NCBI GenBank assembly: GCA_964030785.1
Contig: OZ034967.1
Location: 69,751,113-69,815,112, forward strand
DNA: 64,000 nucleotides
Reading direction: 5' to 3'
DNA from: Siderastrea siderea
Taxonomy: Eukaryota; Cnidaria; Anthozoa; Scleractinia; Rhizangiidae
Made by a program: the position numbers and the translations under genes
Notes under the pieces: model-generated
Databases searched by the model: none
Seen by the model: only the letters and a program-made list of their open reading frames with translations
What the model was told of the DNA's origin: nothing
Shown: piece by piece, positions 1 through 11,678 of the stretch
Position numbering within the stretch: the stretch's first letter is position 1
Layout of the letters: each line of letters opens with the position of its first letter

Positions 1-844
1 ATCTTTCAAGGTCAGGGAAAACTCAGGGTATTTTCCATCACGTCCGAGAAATTCTACATTCTTTGATTTTGTGAAAAGTCAGGGAACTTTATTTTCAGTT
101 AACCAGATATATATTTCTAGATATAGGAAGGCCTATAGTTGTAGAAAATTTCTATTAGTGATTTGGTTTTTATGATTTCATACCATAGAATCCATCATAA
201 TGGTCATCCTTTGTTGTCAGGGAGAAGTCTGTGAAAAGTCAGGAATTGATTTGTCCTGATGGGTAGTAACTTGGGTAACTAAACTAAGAATGTTTGTTTT
301 ACTGGTTGATCACTGTTTGATCTTTTCAACATGAGAAAAATTCGAATTTTGTTAAAATGCTTTGTCTGTAAATATTAACATTGTCTATCAAAATTCCCAA
401 TTTTTTTATTTGGAAATACTTTAGTGAAATAAAAAGAAATAAATATATCAGAAATTTCATTCTCAGGAGACAGGACTGAGAAAGAATTGAAGTCTTTATA
501 ATTATGATATATATGCACAACATTATGATTCATCAAGTGTACCAAATCTACAACCATCATATCATGGAACAAAGGTAAATAAAGGTTGTCACTTGTAATA
601 ATTATTTTCAGCATTAAAATGGATGAGAAACAGAGATTTTTTGACCTTTTCTTGTGTGAATAGGAGTATTCTGTTACTGTGCAAATCCAGGAGCCACGAA
701 CACTAGAATTATTTCTGGAATATTCTTATGTTGTGAGGTAAAAGCCAATCAGATGCTAGATAAAAAACCACAACCTGTAGCAATAATTAGGTTTGTGGCT
801 TGCAGTTTTTTCTTGTGGTTTGATCTCCCATCTGATTGGTCATG
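1..844. other. Non-coding AT-rich DNA with dispersed-repeat traces
   Basis: No convincing exon is visible. The phrase GTCAGGGAA recurs at about 70-90 and 225-245, which suggests remnants of a dispersed repeat. The open frames here are short and have no recognisable motifs. Confidence 0.4.
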
Positions 845-990
845 TGTTCATGGTTGTTGGATTCGCAAAGTAAAACTTAATTTTTTACCCCCACTTCATT
901 ACCCAATATCAAATCAAAGTGTTCATGGTTTTTGGTTTCGCACAGTAAAACAAAAAATTTTTCCCCCACTTCATCAGCCAATACTACAAA
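845..990. repeat. Two-copy tandem duplication, about 75 bp unit
   Basis: Two adjacent diverged copies begin with TGTTCATGGTT near 845 and 919. Both run through a cgca-a/c-agtaaaac stretch into a CCCCCACTTCAT segment. The short open frame across it has no protein-like character. Confidence 0.7.
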
Positions 991-1742
991 ATACAGGCTA
1001 TAGCCCCCATATCATACTTATAAGGCTATTGACTCACCAGTTATGTTCCCTGCAATAAATAAGCATACTACAGACCTCCCTAAAATGTTTATTGTGAAAA
1101 CATTTTCCACTTGCCAACAAAACAACCTTTTCAAAGAAGCTGCACTTTACAGTACGATGATAGCCCAGAATATTTACAAATGAGTTTACCGGTAGTCAAG
1201 AAAAAAACTTGTAGGTTGAAAAAGTACTTTGCTTTAACACTAACTTCTCTCCAACTGTTTCCAGACTTATCTAGTTGACATGTTACATTGGGTGGGTGGG
1301 GGGGGGGAGAGAAGGGGGGCATTTTTAGGTTTTCTTTTTTCAATAAAATCTGGTAATGACAATTAGGCCTTCAATCCCCATTTCCAATGGAATGGAAACA
1401 CAAATGAGAATGTTTCCTTACTTGTCACAGCCTCCAAGCAAACTCCCTTGGATGGGTGGGGGTAAGAGAGCTTGCTGGCAGGCTATAGTGATCACTCACA
1501 TACTTGTTATTAGCCCTAGGCATCATAATACATTGATATTTCAAATCGAATTCACTGTCACTGATGGGCCTTAAAAGAGCAACATAATAATATTTATATA
1601 GCGCCAATATCCTAAAAGTTCAAAAGCGCTTTACAGAAGTAACGTTAAAAATATTAAAAACATGACAGAATCTTTTTAGAATCTTGGGAAAATACTAATT
1701 TTGTGAGGAAATAAGCGCAAAATGCACTTTGTTTCAATGCAC
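991..1742. other. Non-coding stretch with no clear gene
   Basis: It holds a G-run near 1290-1320 and an AT-rich segment near 1584-1670 with the phrase TATATAGCGCC, which resembles dispersed repeats. Nothing codes convincingly. It lies just downstream of the P2X7-like gene on the minus strand and may hold its 3-prime UTR. Confidence 0.4.
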
Positions 1743-2849
1743 CTATGAACGGCTAAAGCCCACGTAATTGCCATCTGGAGCTGGAGAAGCTTGCCTAATG
1801 GTTGTAACTACACAAGACGGCAAAATTTTTCGATTCCGCCTTCCAAGTTTTCCATATTTCCACAACGTGTACTGCCGGTATGCGGCCTTCCGGTAACTTT
1901 GAGTGGAGTAATCAGGCTCATCTACACGGATGTCACACCTGGCTCTTATTGCCAACTGCAAAACTTCCTGATCTAAACAGGTGGTGTTGAACATTACATA
2001 GGAAGTAACACAGGTTCTTTTCTGGCAGCAAACATTTTCCTGCTCATCCTGCATCCTTCGGCACACTCCACAATGTCATTTTCCGGTTCTGGCGGCTCCG
2101 ACTCTGGATCATTTGCTCCTGTTAGTAGATCTCTGGCGTATTCTACACTGCCACGGCCTTGGCTCAGTACCCTGATAAGAAGGGTTTCCTTTTCAAGCTC
2201 TGATAGCTTCTTCACAAACTCCTATCGTATAAGACAGGAACAGAGAGACTTCAGCTACAAACAATTTGTAAGCAAGTGCCAATTTTTCTCACTTGCGTGC
2301 GATAATTTGTACTAAACTAATGTTTACCTTTATTTCATTCTCGGACTCTTCTACAGCTCTTCCGTGGCGTGCATATGCGCTCGGGTTATTGAATACAGGC
2401 TGGACTTCAACGGCCCTATTTTTGCTGGCAGCTTTGCTCGTTTCACACTGACAACTCGACGTGCATTTGGAGTCTGCATTCCGACACGGGCAGCCTGTCG
2501 ACCTCGCACTCTTCTTTCAGCTACATGTGTTTTTGCAGCGGCAAACCTACAATGTCAGAGCCAGTCTCGTTTTAGTTTTAAAAATAAACATCGGAAGAAA
2601 TGCATATTCTTATTTTGAAGCGAATAAATGTAAAGCTGGCATGATTTCTTACCACACGAGCGACAACAGCGCTGCTTGGTCCGGCGACTGAATCACGGCG
2701 AGCCGTGGTTCGATTCGGCTAACGTTAACTGGCGATCCGTAAGCATCTACAGCAGGACGTTCTGCGTATTCGTCTCCACTTAAATTGTCGCCAGTGATAT
2801 TTAGAGCTTCTTCGCTATCGCTTATTTCCAGTTGCATCCTTTCCGCCAT
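1743..2849 (-). pseudogene. P2X7 C-terminal-domain protein, three exons, frameshifted
   Basis: Three minus-strand exons can be read. Exon 1 (2849-2653) starts with ATG and ends at a GTAAG donor. Exon 2 (about 2515-2328) encodes a Cys-rich segment CPCRNADSKCTSSCQC and ends at a GTAAAC donor. Exon 3 (2221-1743) follows an AG acceptor in phase with exon 2. Its last part reads HCGVCRRM, then ENVCCQKRTC, then RKAAYRQYTLWKYGKLG, then a final YVGF. This matches the intracellular Cys-rich ballast domain at the end of P2X7 receptors, without any P2X channel segment. Such stand-alone tails are common in cnidarian genomes (from memory). Near 2080 the frame shifts by one base between the DLL-rich part and the HCGVC part, so this copy is probably dead. 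The exon 1 to exon 2 phase also does not close cleanly, so the start of exon 2 is uncertain. Confidence 0.75.
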
Positions 2850-3449
2850 ATCGATGAGAAGAATCTCGCGCGCTGAAGGACAATGAAAGCCATACCCAAA
2901 TATGGGAAGAATACAACGGTGTCCCGGATGATAACAATAACAGAAGCGCGTTGCAAACTGGGTGGGTCAGACTCTTTAAAGACCATCGTAGTTTTGGCTT
3001 GAAACTTAATATACCAGTGGGCTTTCTATGGTTTAGAAATTAGTTAAAATTTGCTTATCTGCTGAAGCGCTTAGAGCGGGGTAGATAAGACAGCTAGAAA
3101 GGTATAAAATTTAAAAGCTTTTCCCAAATAAACTACAGTTTTGGAAAGAGCCGGGATGGTGTTATCATTTGCTAAAAGTACACTGGTAAACATTACCGCG
3201 TTTAGCTGTACGAGCGAAAAGAAAATGCACCATTCACCCTTATTTTGATGGCGGCGGGAAGCCAAAATGGCGATTTTCAGACTTTCCTCGATTTTGAAAA
3301 AACTAAAGCGCTTTAGGAACTTTTAATTGTATTTTCGAAAATAACTCACTAAAGGGTTTATTTAGGCAAAATATGAAGAAATTGAAAATTTCACAACTGG
3401 CGCCGGGTTTTCGATATTTACAGACACTGGCTCTTCAGGAATTTTCCCA
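2850..3449. other. Upstream region of the P2X7-like gene
   Basis: No gene was recognised. It lies directly upstream of the minus-strand ATG at 2849 and could hold a promoter, but I see no clear TATA box or other decisive element. Confidence 0.35.
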
Positions 3450-3740
3450 CTGTTACAACATTTTTGTGCAGCTTATGACTGTGTGAAAAGCAGATCTCAG
3501 CAAGCTACGAAAAGAAAATTGGGGGTAACTACGCATTTTTAAGAGATAATCGAGCTTAAATTTAGAAAGAAATAGCCATTCATTCTTTGAATTTTAATGC
3601 CGTTTTAGAATTATGGTTGCTAAATTGTCTCTTAAGAATGCATGGTTACCCACATATTTCTTTTTGGATTCCTATGACCCTTGCTAAGATCTACTTTTTC
3701 CCCATAGTCATAACCTCTGCACAAATAAATCTGTTTTAGG
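3450..3740. repeat. Imperfect long hairpin (MITE-like)
   Basis: The left arm from about 3455 (TTTGTGCAG, then a TATGAC segment, AGATCTCAGCAAG, GGGGGTAAC) is matched in inverted orientation by the right arm ending near 3735 (GGTTACCC, CTTGCTAAGATCT, GTCATA, CTGCACAAA). The arms are about 120 bp with many mismatches. There is no coding potential. I did not resolve a target duplication. Confidence 0.65.
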
Positions 3741-3832
3741 AGGCACCATCCTAAAAATGTCATGGAAATGGAAATTTAATGTTCACATATTAATTGGACG
3801 ATTGCAAAGTGATATCAGTTTACCTAAGAACA

Positions 3833-3967
3833 GGGCCGTAGCCAGTATGAGGTAAACCGAGGCACTTGCCGTAGTCTTTTTTTTTTTCGTTTAACACCCT
3901 AAATACCTAGGAAGAGTGTTAAACCATGGACATTGCCTCAGTCATATTTTTTTTCTGGCTACGACCC
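3833..3967. repeat. Short inverted-repeat element (MITE or foldback SINE)
   Basis: It begins GGGCCGTAGCCAG and ends CTGGCTACGACCC, an inverted pair with one mismatch. The paired subterminal segments GAGGCACTTGCC and GACATTGCCTC extend the stem. A homopolymer T run sits on each side. No ORF. Confidence 0.65.
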
Positions 3968-4972
3968 AGAATGAGACAATGACTAAGGATTAGAGTTTCC
4001 AAGAAGATTGGAATAAGATTGGAAGTGTCCCTGTGCACTAAATCTTGTCAGACCAGTTCCACAAGCATTTGATGTCCCTGCTGCTGTCATTCGAACCAGA
4101 TTAGCTGCCACTGGATCTCCGAGGATGAAATCAGAATAGAATAGCAAGTCTGGGACTGAAGTAAATATAACTTTTATTGTTATGCAGTTACTAGAAAGAA
4201 AAACTCTCATCCTAAAGCAAAAGTTCCTAAAGCAAAAATTCTTCTAATTATGAAGAAGCTCAGGGTTCAATATTAACATTAATTTTCACCCTCAGACCTG
4301 TTAAATTGCTTGAAATAATACAATTTGCTTCTGTTGTAAAGACCAAGACTTCAATTTCAGAGAATCACTCATTAAAATAAAATCATCTACTTTCCCCTGA
4401 TATCTCAACATTTTCACTGACAAGGTCAAAGCAAAGTCATATTCTCGAGGACTTTTTAGGCAAGTTGCAAATTTGACTCTCCTGTCTATCTGTCAATACG
4501 TTTTTACATCTTAATATTCTGAACCAAAATGCTTTAGTTACAATCTTCATGACCCTGAAGCAGCCTGTAAATGAAATTACCTGACTGTGGCAAAAAATTT
4601 GATTTACCGGTAACATTTTTTAAACACCACCTGCATTTACAAACAATGTCTTTTCCAGAAAGTAGCAACCCTGAAATCCCTTACAGTTTATCCAGCATAC
4701 AATGCAGAAAAACATACCTGAAGAATTTATCATTGATATCATAATGTCAACACCCAAACATACTTCAAAGGATGTCACCTTACATATCTGATACAGGGGA
4801 AGCTCTTTAAGCCACATGCAGTTTTGTGTACATGTGTAGTAGTACGGGTACTGTACTTTGTGAAAATTTAGTCTACCACAACTTACATAAAATGGCGATC
4901 AATGGCCGCGTCACTAAGAGGAGTCACTTAAGTAGAGGACTGCATTACAAAATTTTATTGTGAAACAGTGTA
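3968..4972. other. Mostly non-coding; one possible minus-strand exon
   Basis: On the minus strand, 4120-3983 encodes DPVAANLVRMTAAGTSNACG and then GNSNP with a stop. This looks protein-like, and it lies downstream of the transposase-like gene. I do not recognise the family and cannot fix the acceptor. The rest shows nothing I can name. Confidence 0.3.
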
Positions 4973-5424
4973 TTAATTCCTGGGACTTTTCTTTACAATT
5001 ACTAAACGTTGATAAGAATCCCGTTCAATCAGTTCATCGTTCTTCAGCAAAGCCTGAAGTCTCTGGCGTTGTTTGTTAACTATTGTTTCATTTTGCTAAG
5101 AGTCCATCAAGTAATTAAAAAAGAAATGTGTTCCAAATGACTGAGCACAAGCACAAGCAGTCTGCGCTGGTTCTTTCTAGAGTTCTCCACCTCCTGATAG
5201 CTTGTCTTAATTGTCAAAGCCTGTCTGCACTTGTTGATGTCATGAAAGACACATAATGGAGATTTCTGTGGATTGGTTGAAGAGTGAAAACGATCGCCCA
5301 AGAAATATCTGCGTTTTGACATAGTAATTGGATGCTGGAAAGCCGCTGATTCTGATGGTTCTGGTAGCTCGAAGGACTTCTCCCTATATTCCAAAGGAAC
5401 TATACCTGGAACATCGACGTCAGC
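4973..5424 (-). pseudogene. Last exon of the transposase-type gene
   Basis: It follows a TGTGTAG acceptor at 5425-5426. It encodes VDVPGIVPLEYREKSFELPE, then YFLGDRFHSSTNPQKSPLC, FHDINKC, ALTIKTSYQE and NSRKNQRRL. A frameshift near 5160 is followed by THFFFNYLMD, an in-frame TAG, and then ETIVNKQRQRLQALLKN and ERDSYQRLVIVKK before TAA at 4975. The Cys/His-bearing PLC-x2-HDIN segment resembles the C-terminal part of the same cnidarian transposase family (memory). It lies only 49 bp outside the left end of the TTAA element, which separates it from exon 7 at 13.1 kb. Confidence 0.65.
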
Positions 5425-5472
5425 CTACACAGAAAAGTTTTAAAAAAGCTGCCGATGAGCAATGCCTGTTAA

Positions 5473-6215
5473 GAGGCAATGTCCACTAAGACCGAGCGAA
5501 ATCGAAAATATGTGGCACATGATGAAAAATCAAAACTCTCCGTTTTTCGCCCAGAGATACCTTATGGTAGCTCTAGAAACGTGGTGGCATTTTTTGTTGA
5601 GAAACTATTTTTAAACCTCCAAAAAAATAAAAAACCGTTACCACACTACGTGTCTCTACGAACACCCCGAATAAACGCTAATCATACCTTCTCGTAAACT
5701 TCGCTCTGTTTAATTCGCGTCATGGCAAAATCCTGTTTTGAGCTTAGAAATTTGCTGTTGAAGAGTTTACAAGTAATTTGAGTCAAATTATTCTTTTGTG
5801 GATTAATTTTCAAGGTCATGGCAGGCTGCTGAAAACCACTAAAATTCGCTTGCTTTGAATTCTCAATTTGGCACAGTTTTTCAAGAGAAAGTTTCCCTCC
5901 CCGGTAAAACACCGAATCACTTGAAATTCAGAATTATTGAAAAAGGAAATGCCGTTCTTAAACCAGGTTTAAAAATTAGTTTCGGGCTTTTTATCAGCGC
6001 CGAGTACAAACGCTCTCAAAATCCCCATAATTACAACATTAACACGTCAACAATTGGCACATACCTCCGACCAAATAACCGAAAATGAGATCTTTTCTTA
6101 TATTTTGGTTGGTATTCGGTTGTAATCCACAGCGGAAAGGTAATGTCTAGCTCACCTGAATATGGTATTGTCTAAATATCAGGTTCTGTGCGTACTCTTT
6201 CATAATAACCATCTT
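5473..6215 (+). repeat. Left terminal inverted repeat of the TTAA element
   Basis: It matches the reverse complement of 12100-12837, with indels near the outer third. Open frames in both arms translate to nearly the same peptide (SQFGTVFQE, LPGKTPNHLKFRI, KISFGLFISAEYKR). I read this as repeat identity, not as a gene. Confidence 0.85.
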
Positions 6216-6599
6216 GGCGTCCGGGGTCAACAACATCACTGAAGCATCGCGTATTGGCAATCAACCCAAATGACTTATTTCCATCGCGCCTCCTTTTGTT
6301 AAAATCAAGAACCTTCAGGAATAAAATGATTTTGCCTTACTTGAACTTCAAAACAGTTTTCTCCTATAAGACGTCTTTTCTTGATCTGTATTCGTTGCAA
6401 AATTTCGAAACGATAATTTCGTGCCGAAAGCTTACAAGCCTGTTTAGTGTGAGTCACGCAACAAAATGTCACGCACTTGATTTTACCTGATTTGACCTTG
6501 GAGGGGGAAATGCACAGGAAACAAAAAAAACAAAAAACAAAAAACAAGCAAGCAAAAAACAAACAAACAAAAACAAAGCAATGAGAACTTTCAAAACCT

Positions 6600-7040
6600 G
6601 TGGACCCAAGGACCGCTTATAAGCCCTTGGCTTATACAACTTTGTAAGGGGGTTTGGGTGGGCTTATATCCAGGGGGGCTTATAAGTTTCGAAATGAGCC
6701 ACAGCAGTGTTGATCGAAATACGTTTTTAATTTACCAGTTTTTAATTAACCTTTGAAACGTCATAATAAATCGAATTCATTTCAATTTTAACAACAAAAT
6801 CGAAACTGTAACACGAACGTACCCAGAACGTAACAAAACAGAAGCTCAGAGTTCATCTTCGCAGTGTTCTGTGAGAGTGCTTAATATTAAGGAAACAAGG
6901 AAAACTAGAGGGCGACTTATATCCGGGGGAGCTTATAACCGGATGCATTTTTTTGTTTACAGGTAGATGGGCCTATAACCGGGGGGGGAGCTTGTAAGCG
7001 GTTGGACTTATAAGTGGCAGTTTACGGTATTTATGTATTT
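6600..7040. repeat. Degenerate repeat rich in CTTATAA and GGGG motifs
   Basis: The motif GCTTATAA or CTTATATCC followed by GGGG recurs about seven times, for example near 6612, 6662, 6680, 6909, 6929 and 6996. The segment opens with GACCGCTTATAAGC and closes with GCGGTTGGACTTATAAG, so its ends are partly inverted. It is probably a small decayed non-autonomous element inside the TTAA element. Confidence 0.5.
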
Positions 7041-7870
7041 ATCAGTATCATTAGAGGCAGTGAAGCCTTCCCAAAACCTTGCCTGTTACTAGGGCTTTGA
7101 AAAAGAAATTATTATTAGGTCTCTATGTTTTGGTCTTCAAAAATTGGTCAAGACAGGAGTAAGAATGTAAAAATGTATGTTGAGTTTACTCAAGCCAAAA
7201 CCAGGGGCGTGGCCAGGGGTGCCGGAACCGTCCTTTTAGTTCTTTATAAGCTTGTGAAACCATTTTATGGCAAACCTAGAGGATTACACTTTTATACATG
7301 AAACTCAAAATTAGGTTGAGTTTGAAACTCAACTCATTTTGAAACTCATCATGACAAGGAGTCCTAATGTTCAGGGCTCTTTGTCGCTTTCTGCCTGATC
7401 TTCTGAGCAGTGCAGGTGACGAAGGTGGAGAACCATCCTTGTGACGAATGGCTAACGCTCAAAACGTCAGCTTTCAATCTCTTCACGGTGGCTCAATTTA
7501 CCTTATTAACTCAGTTGATAAATACAAAGTTTTGTGTTTCGCTTCCCCACCGATACAACAACACAGTTTCTCTAGAAACTAACCCCCTTGTTTGTCAGGT
7601 GACAGTTGCTTGTGCGATATTTCTCCGCCTCCTCACGGTTGAGGAGAACGGGCTTGGTTTCGCTTAGAGCACTGCTATGGACGGTAGATCATCAGATAAC
7701 AGGGCCTTAGATTTCAGCTCAGATATTGGTCTTATAGGTCCCACGCCATATGCTCTTCATACAAGGACGGATTCCTTCTTTAGAAAACTGTATATTCGAG
7801 AGCATGCTCACACCATTGATCTTCCAAGTGGCAACTAAAGGGCCTGCAATGGACGCGCACCGGATGACAC
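7041..7870. repeat. Dispersed-repeat tail and unassigned interior of the TTAA element
   Basis: Around 7405-7560 is a run GGTGGAGAACCATCC, GACGAATGGCTAACGCTC, then ACGTCAGC. I associate this with a widespread cnidarian retroelement tail, from memory only. The 85-aa open frame here is a by-product of the repeat. Nothing else is recognised. Confidence 0.35.
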
Positions 7871-8420
7871 TTAAGGATGGTTCTCCACCGGGATCTTGAT
7901 ATCATGTCTGGAGTTTAGGAGGACAAATGTATCCGACTTAGTCTCGGCCGGCCTTGCAGTCGCAGGCTCCCTTCCCTCCATGGGGATGGGGATCTTGATA
8001 CTGTGTCCGGAGTTTAGGAGGATAAATATATCCGACTTAGTCTCCGCCGGCGTTGCGGTCGCAGGCTCCCTTCCCTCCATGAGGAGGGAAGGGAGCCATG
8101 AGTTTGAACACCACGCCCAGCTCTGCTCCTAGTACTCCTGCGCAAACTATGGTGGCCCTGCAGGCCCTGCAGTGGTAGCAGCCAGCGCTGTCTTGCCGGA
8201 AGCTGACTTTCTTCAGGGCTGGTATGGTAGTGTTAATCTGCTTAATGACGTCTGCCATCACAGCGAGGAATGCACGAAAGTGGGTACGAGAAAAAAGTGT
8301 ACTAACCAGAGCCCACTGGAAGGAAGACAACGATGTGTTACAAAATAGCTTTGGGCTCCGACTTGCCAATTTCACGGTCTGCTTTTCTCACTTTCCCGTT
8401 CGAGGCATACTTAGACAGCC
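7871..8420 (-). pseudogene. Transposase remnant inside the TTAA element
   Basis: The minus-strand frame 8375-8037 contains VMADVIKQINTTIPALKKV, then FRQDSAGCYHC and TIVCAGVLGAE, then GGKGACDR. This resembles a recurring cnidarian TE protein whose DDE-like core carries RQDNAGCYHC and GGKGACDRKAA (from memory). Downstream, 8080-7871 repeats the next piece twice (SDIFILLNSGHSIKIP and a similar copy) because about 95 bp are duplicated in tandem. Frameshifts and the duplication show it is dead. Its position between the TTAA inverted repeats makes it the best candidate for that element's own transposase. Confidence 0.55.
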
Positions 8421-8559
8421 CTGGTAGAACTCAACATGACCAACGTCGATTAGTACCCTCTGCGCTATTCCCAGACAAGAGCGATGGGCTGGGCAAATGG
8501 TCCATGTTAAGAATACTAATTAAAAATACTATTGCGCGTGCTCAACTTTTGAGTGGATA

Positions 8560-9624
8560 TCGCTGATTCCAACACTGCAAGTGTGACCCGAAAAGTCTCT
8601 TTTTTTTGCAACTGGTGAACAGCAACTGCTTGTTCATATCGCTTGTAAGAGGCGCAAACGCCTGCAACTAGTTTCTGAAAAGAATAAGTGACCTCTATTC
8701 GCAGCCAAGGGAGATAATGGTTTGATTGCCTATTGTAGTCGGTGACAGGGGTCCTGACTGCGAGAACTCCAAAGAACCTATCCTTTTACAACGGCGCGAT
8801 ATAGAGGAAGCGCTCTACAACTACTGCGTGTTAAATCTGGCGTTTTCCTTCTTTTTTTTTTTGAACGAAAATTATCAGTTTTTGAACATCTTCTCAAAGC
8901 CGATCCGCACTTAAGACATTTTGTCTAGTTTCCAATAATGTGGCACCTGAAATTTTCACACGCCTGATTTCCAAAAAAAAAATTATTTCCGCAAATGGCA
9001 GCTTCTCGAGGCGCCTTCCTCGACGCAACACTGGTGGCTTGCGAATAATATTGAAATCCTTCACCGTGAAATTAATTAGACTGTGGGAAAAATATCATAA
9101 AATGCATTCACGCTAGGGAATATTCGCGTCTTGAAAAGTCGAACTCTGCAGTAAGATATAAAAAATATTTCCGATGTTTGCTATTTTAGACTATCGGAAG
9201 CTAATACTTTCTGCTTCCAGTGAACACGTGACAATTTTTTCCTCTCGCCAGAGCGTCACAAAATGTACATCTATACAATTTGCAACTTGTTTTGTACAGG
9301 TCAGAATTGTGTGGTGAATAGTCCCGTCATATGTAGTATCGCTCTATTTTACTAGTCGAAAGATATTTCAGGCATAACGTCGCCGGAGTAACATGACACC
9401 AAACAGGAGGACGGAATGTGAGTAAACAAACACAGTTGTAGCCAAGTGCTACGCATTGAAAACTCACGATTATAGAGAAAAGTGAACTTAAAATTTTCAA
9501 GGAACTTGTAAGAAACAAATGGATGCCATCTTTGTTAACCTTCGATATGCTTTAGTTTAAATCATGGGAAAAAATTCAGCTATCTCTGTGGTTTGTTTTT
9601 ACATTGAGGTAGTCCGGCATCTGG
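8560..9624. other. Unassigned interior of the TTAA element
   Basis: No exon, inverted repeat or tandem array was recognised. Short open frames lack motifs. It could include diverged upstream parts of the transposase remnant. Confidence 0.35.
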
Positions 9625-9652
9625 GATGAAAACGGGTGTCTGTAAAACCCGG

Positions 9653-9860
9653 AACACCCCGGAACACCCCGGAACACCCCGGAACACCCCGGAACACCCC
9701 CGGAACAGCCCGGAACATCCCCGGAACACCCCCGGAACAGCCCGGAACAGCCCGGAACAGCCCGGAACAGCCCGGAACAGCCTGGAACAACCCCGGAACA
9801 CCCCTGGAACATCCCATAATACCCCGGAACACCCTCGAAACAGCAAGGAACACCCCCGGA
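9653..9860 (+). repeat. Minisatellite in the left arm of the foldback element
   Basis: About twenty units of 10-11 bp of the form CCGGAACACC or CCGGAACAGC. All three forward frames stay open and translate to NTPEHPGTPR-like repeats, which explains the apparent proteins here. They are not genes. Confidence 0.9.
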
Positions 9861-11444
9861 ACACCAAAAATAGTGGTCAGCGGTCAGACTGCTCACGAAT
9901 TGACTAAGCCGAAGACCTATGAAGATTCCCAATTCTTCATAAGACTATTGCGGATCACCCTGAGATTTCCGAGCATTTCAAGAACGCTTGGAACATTTTC
10001 GAAGCTTTTAAAGAACAGCGAAAAACCGTCAATTAATGGGAATAATATATCATGCACGTGACCTTCCTATCAATAACTTACGATTTTCAGTGATATGAAA
10101 ATGTGACAGTTGAACTGTTAATTCTGCATTGATTTTTCTCGTGCGAGGTTTGCATTATCACGTTCAAAAAACAGGTGTGACCTCAAGGACATAACAAAGC
10201 CAAATGATACAGTGTCACGCAATGCTATAAGGTCATTATTCCGAGGTCACACGATCGTCATCGTTTTATTTCCACAGGTGCATGGAAAATGTTTGGCCGC
10301 CAGTTCGTTACGCTAATATATACACCTACCTCATTAAAAAAAACTTCAGTTCATATTAATTTGAAGTATCATACCGTACTGCATGAGTGCTTCAGGAATG
10401 TTAAAATCCGAGAACGTTTTTTCAGGTCTAATAAATTCCCATCTTGCAGCTTTCTCTTGTCATATTTGAATGACAACGTTTTTGCAGTTAGGCCTGCATA
10501 TATTTTTGGTTAACAAAAGAGCGTAGCTCGGAAGATAAATGAGTAGGAGAAATGTGCGCCTGCAAAAAAGTACTCACTATAATTTTGTAGAGGTATCCGA
10601 GGGCTTATAATGTAGGATGTCACAACGTAATCAGGGAGCAAAAGGATCGAACGAGTTTACACTCTTATAGCGAGAAAAGAAACAAGTATTTTATTTACTT
10701 TCACAAGATCTAGTTAGACTTTAAGAGAAAAAATTCAGTAAACGAAAAAAGGAAAATATCAACGATGAGAGTACATATCATATTCCTTGAACTTTGCTAA
10801 GTTCGTGTGCTCCCTCAATAAGCCAACTTTATACGTTGTGATAAACCTTGAGTTACAACTTACTTCTCAAAACTATTCAAACATTTTTCTAATTGGTCGT
10901 TAGAAGGAGTGGCGGTGTTTCTTTGCCCAGTTCGTACAGTAACAGCAAGTGGGGCACTTATTGAGAAAATGCGGTAGTACTAGCTACATAAATTAAAAAG
11001 GAACAGCCTTTACGGAAACAAAATAAATCCTATAGACGTTTAGCAGCCTGCAAAATCTGTTTTGTTTTGCGTGCAAAATCTGTCACGCAATGCCCAAGAG
11101 TAAGTTATCGCGACCGTGACGTGTTATATGGTGAATTTAATTATTATTCGGGATGCCCACCCCCCAGAATTTCACTTATAGACGTCACATCGGTTTGTCG
11201 AGAGTTATAATGCAAATCTCGCATGAGTTACAACAACTTCAATAATTGAATTGAAATATTCAAAATCAAATCTTTGTCGATCTAAAGGACACCAATGTTA
11301 TTTTTTGTTTTATTTCTGTCATTTTGTCTTCGGGTGATCAGCAAAGGTCTTCGGAAAAATTCGGAAATCTTCGTTAATCTTCGGAGGTCCTCGGGTCAGT
11401 CTATGCCTGAGCGGTCTGACCGCTGACCACTATTTTTGGTGTTC

Positions 11445-11657
11445 AAGAGTGTTCCTGGCTGTATTGAGGGTATTCCGGGGCATTATGGGATGTTCCGGGG
11501 TATTATGGGATGTTCCAGGGGTGTTCCAGGGTTGTTCCGGGCTGTTCCGGGCTGTTCCGGGGGTGTTCCGGGGATGTTCCGGGGGTGTTCCGGGGTGTTC
11601 CGGGGTGTTCCGGGGTGTTCCGGGGTGTTCCGGGGTGTTCCTGGGCTGTTCCGGGTT
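11445..11657 (-). repeat. Minisatellite in the right arm of the foldback element
   Basis: Inverted counterpart of the array at 9653-9860, with units GGTGTTCCGG and GCTGTTCCGG. Its open frames (FRGVPGCSG-like) are repeat artefacts. Confidence 0.9.
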
Positions 11658-11678
11658 TTACAGACACCCGATGAAAAC

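Larger units (their letters stand above)
9634..11669. mobile_element. Foldback-type DNA element, 9-bp target duplication
   Basis: Both ends share GGGTGTCTGTAAAACCCGG, in inverted orientation at 9634 and 11669. GATGAAAAC is repeated exactly at 9625-9633 and 11670-11678 as a 9-bp target duplication. Each arm carries a 10-11 bp minisatellite (CCGGAACACC or CCGGAACAGCC), then a unique AAAAATAGTGGTCAGCGGTC segment that also matches inverted. Matching continues weakly to about 9960 and 11345. The 1.4 kb core has no plausible transposase, so the element is non-autonomous. A 9-bp duplication fits Mutator-like elements, but other superfamilies remain possible. Confidence 0.88.

Noticed and set aside
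5855..6088. 77-aa conserved frame also present at 12231-12464
   Set aside because: The two copies are the arms of one inverted repeat, so similarity reflects the repeat and not selection on a protein.
7405..7470. Possible hammerhead ribozyme in a retroelement tail (GACGAATGGC, GCTC, ACGTC)
   Set aside because: The core is not canonical: it has GTGACGA instead of CTGANGA and CAAAAC instead of GAAAC, so a self-cleaving fold is not supported.
9576..10061. Several overlapping open frames of 84-141 codons rich in Gly, Pro, Cys or Asn
   Set aside because: They come from the 10-11 bp minisatellite read in several frames on both strands. No single frame is favoured, and the same happens in the inverted arm at 11.4-11.8 kb.
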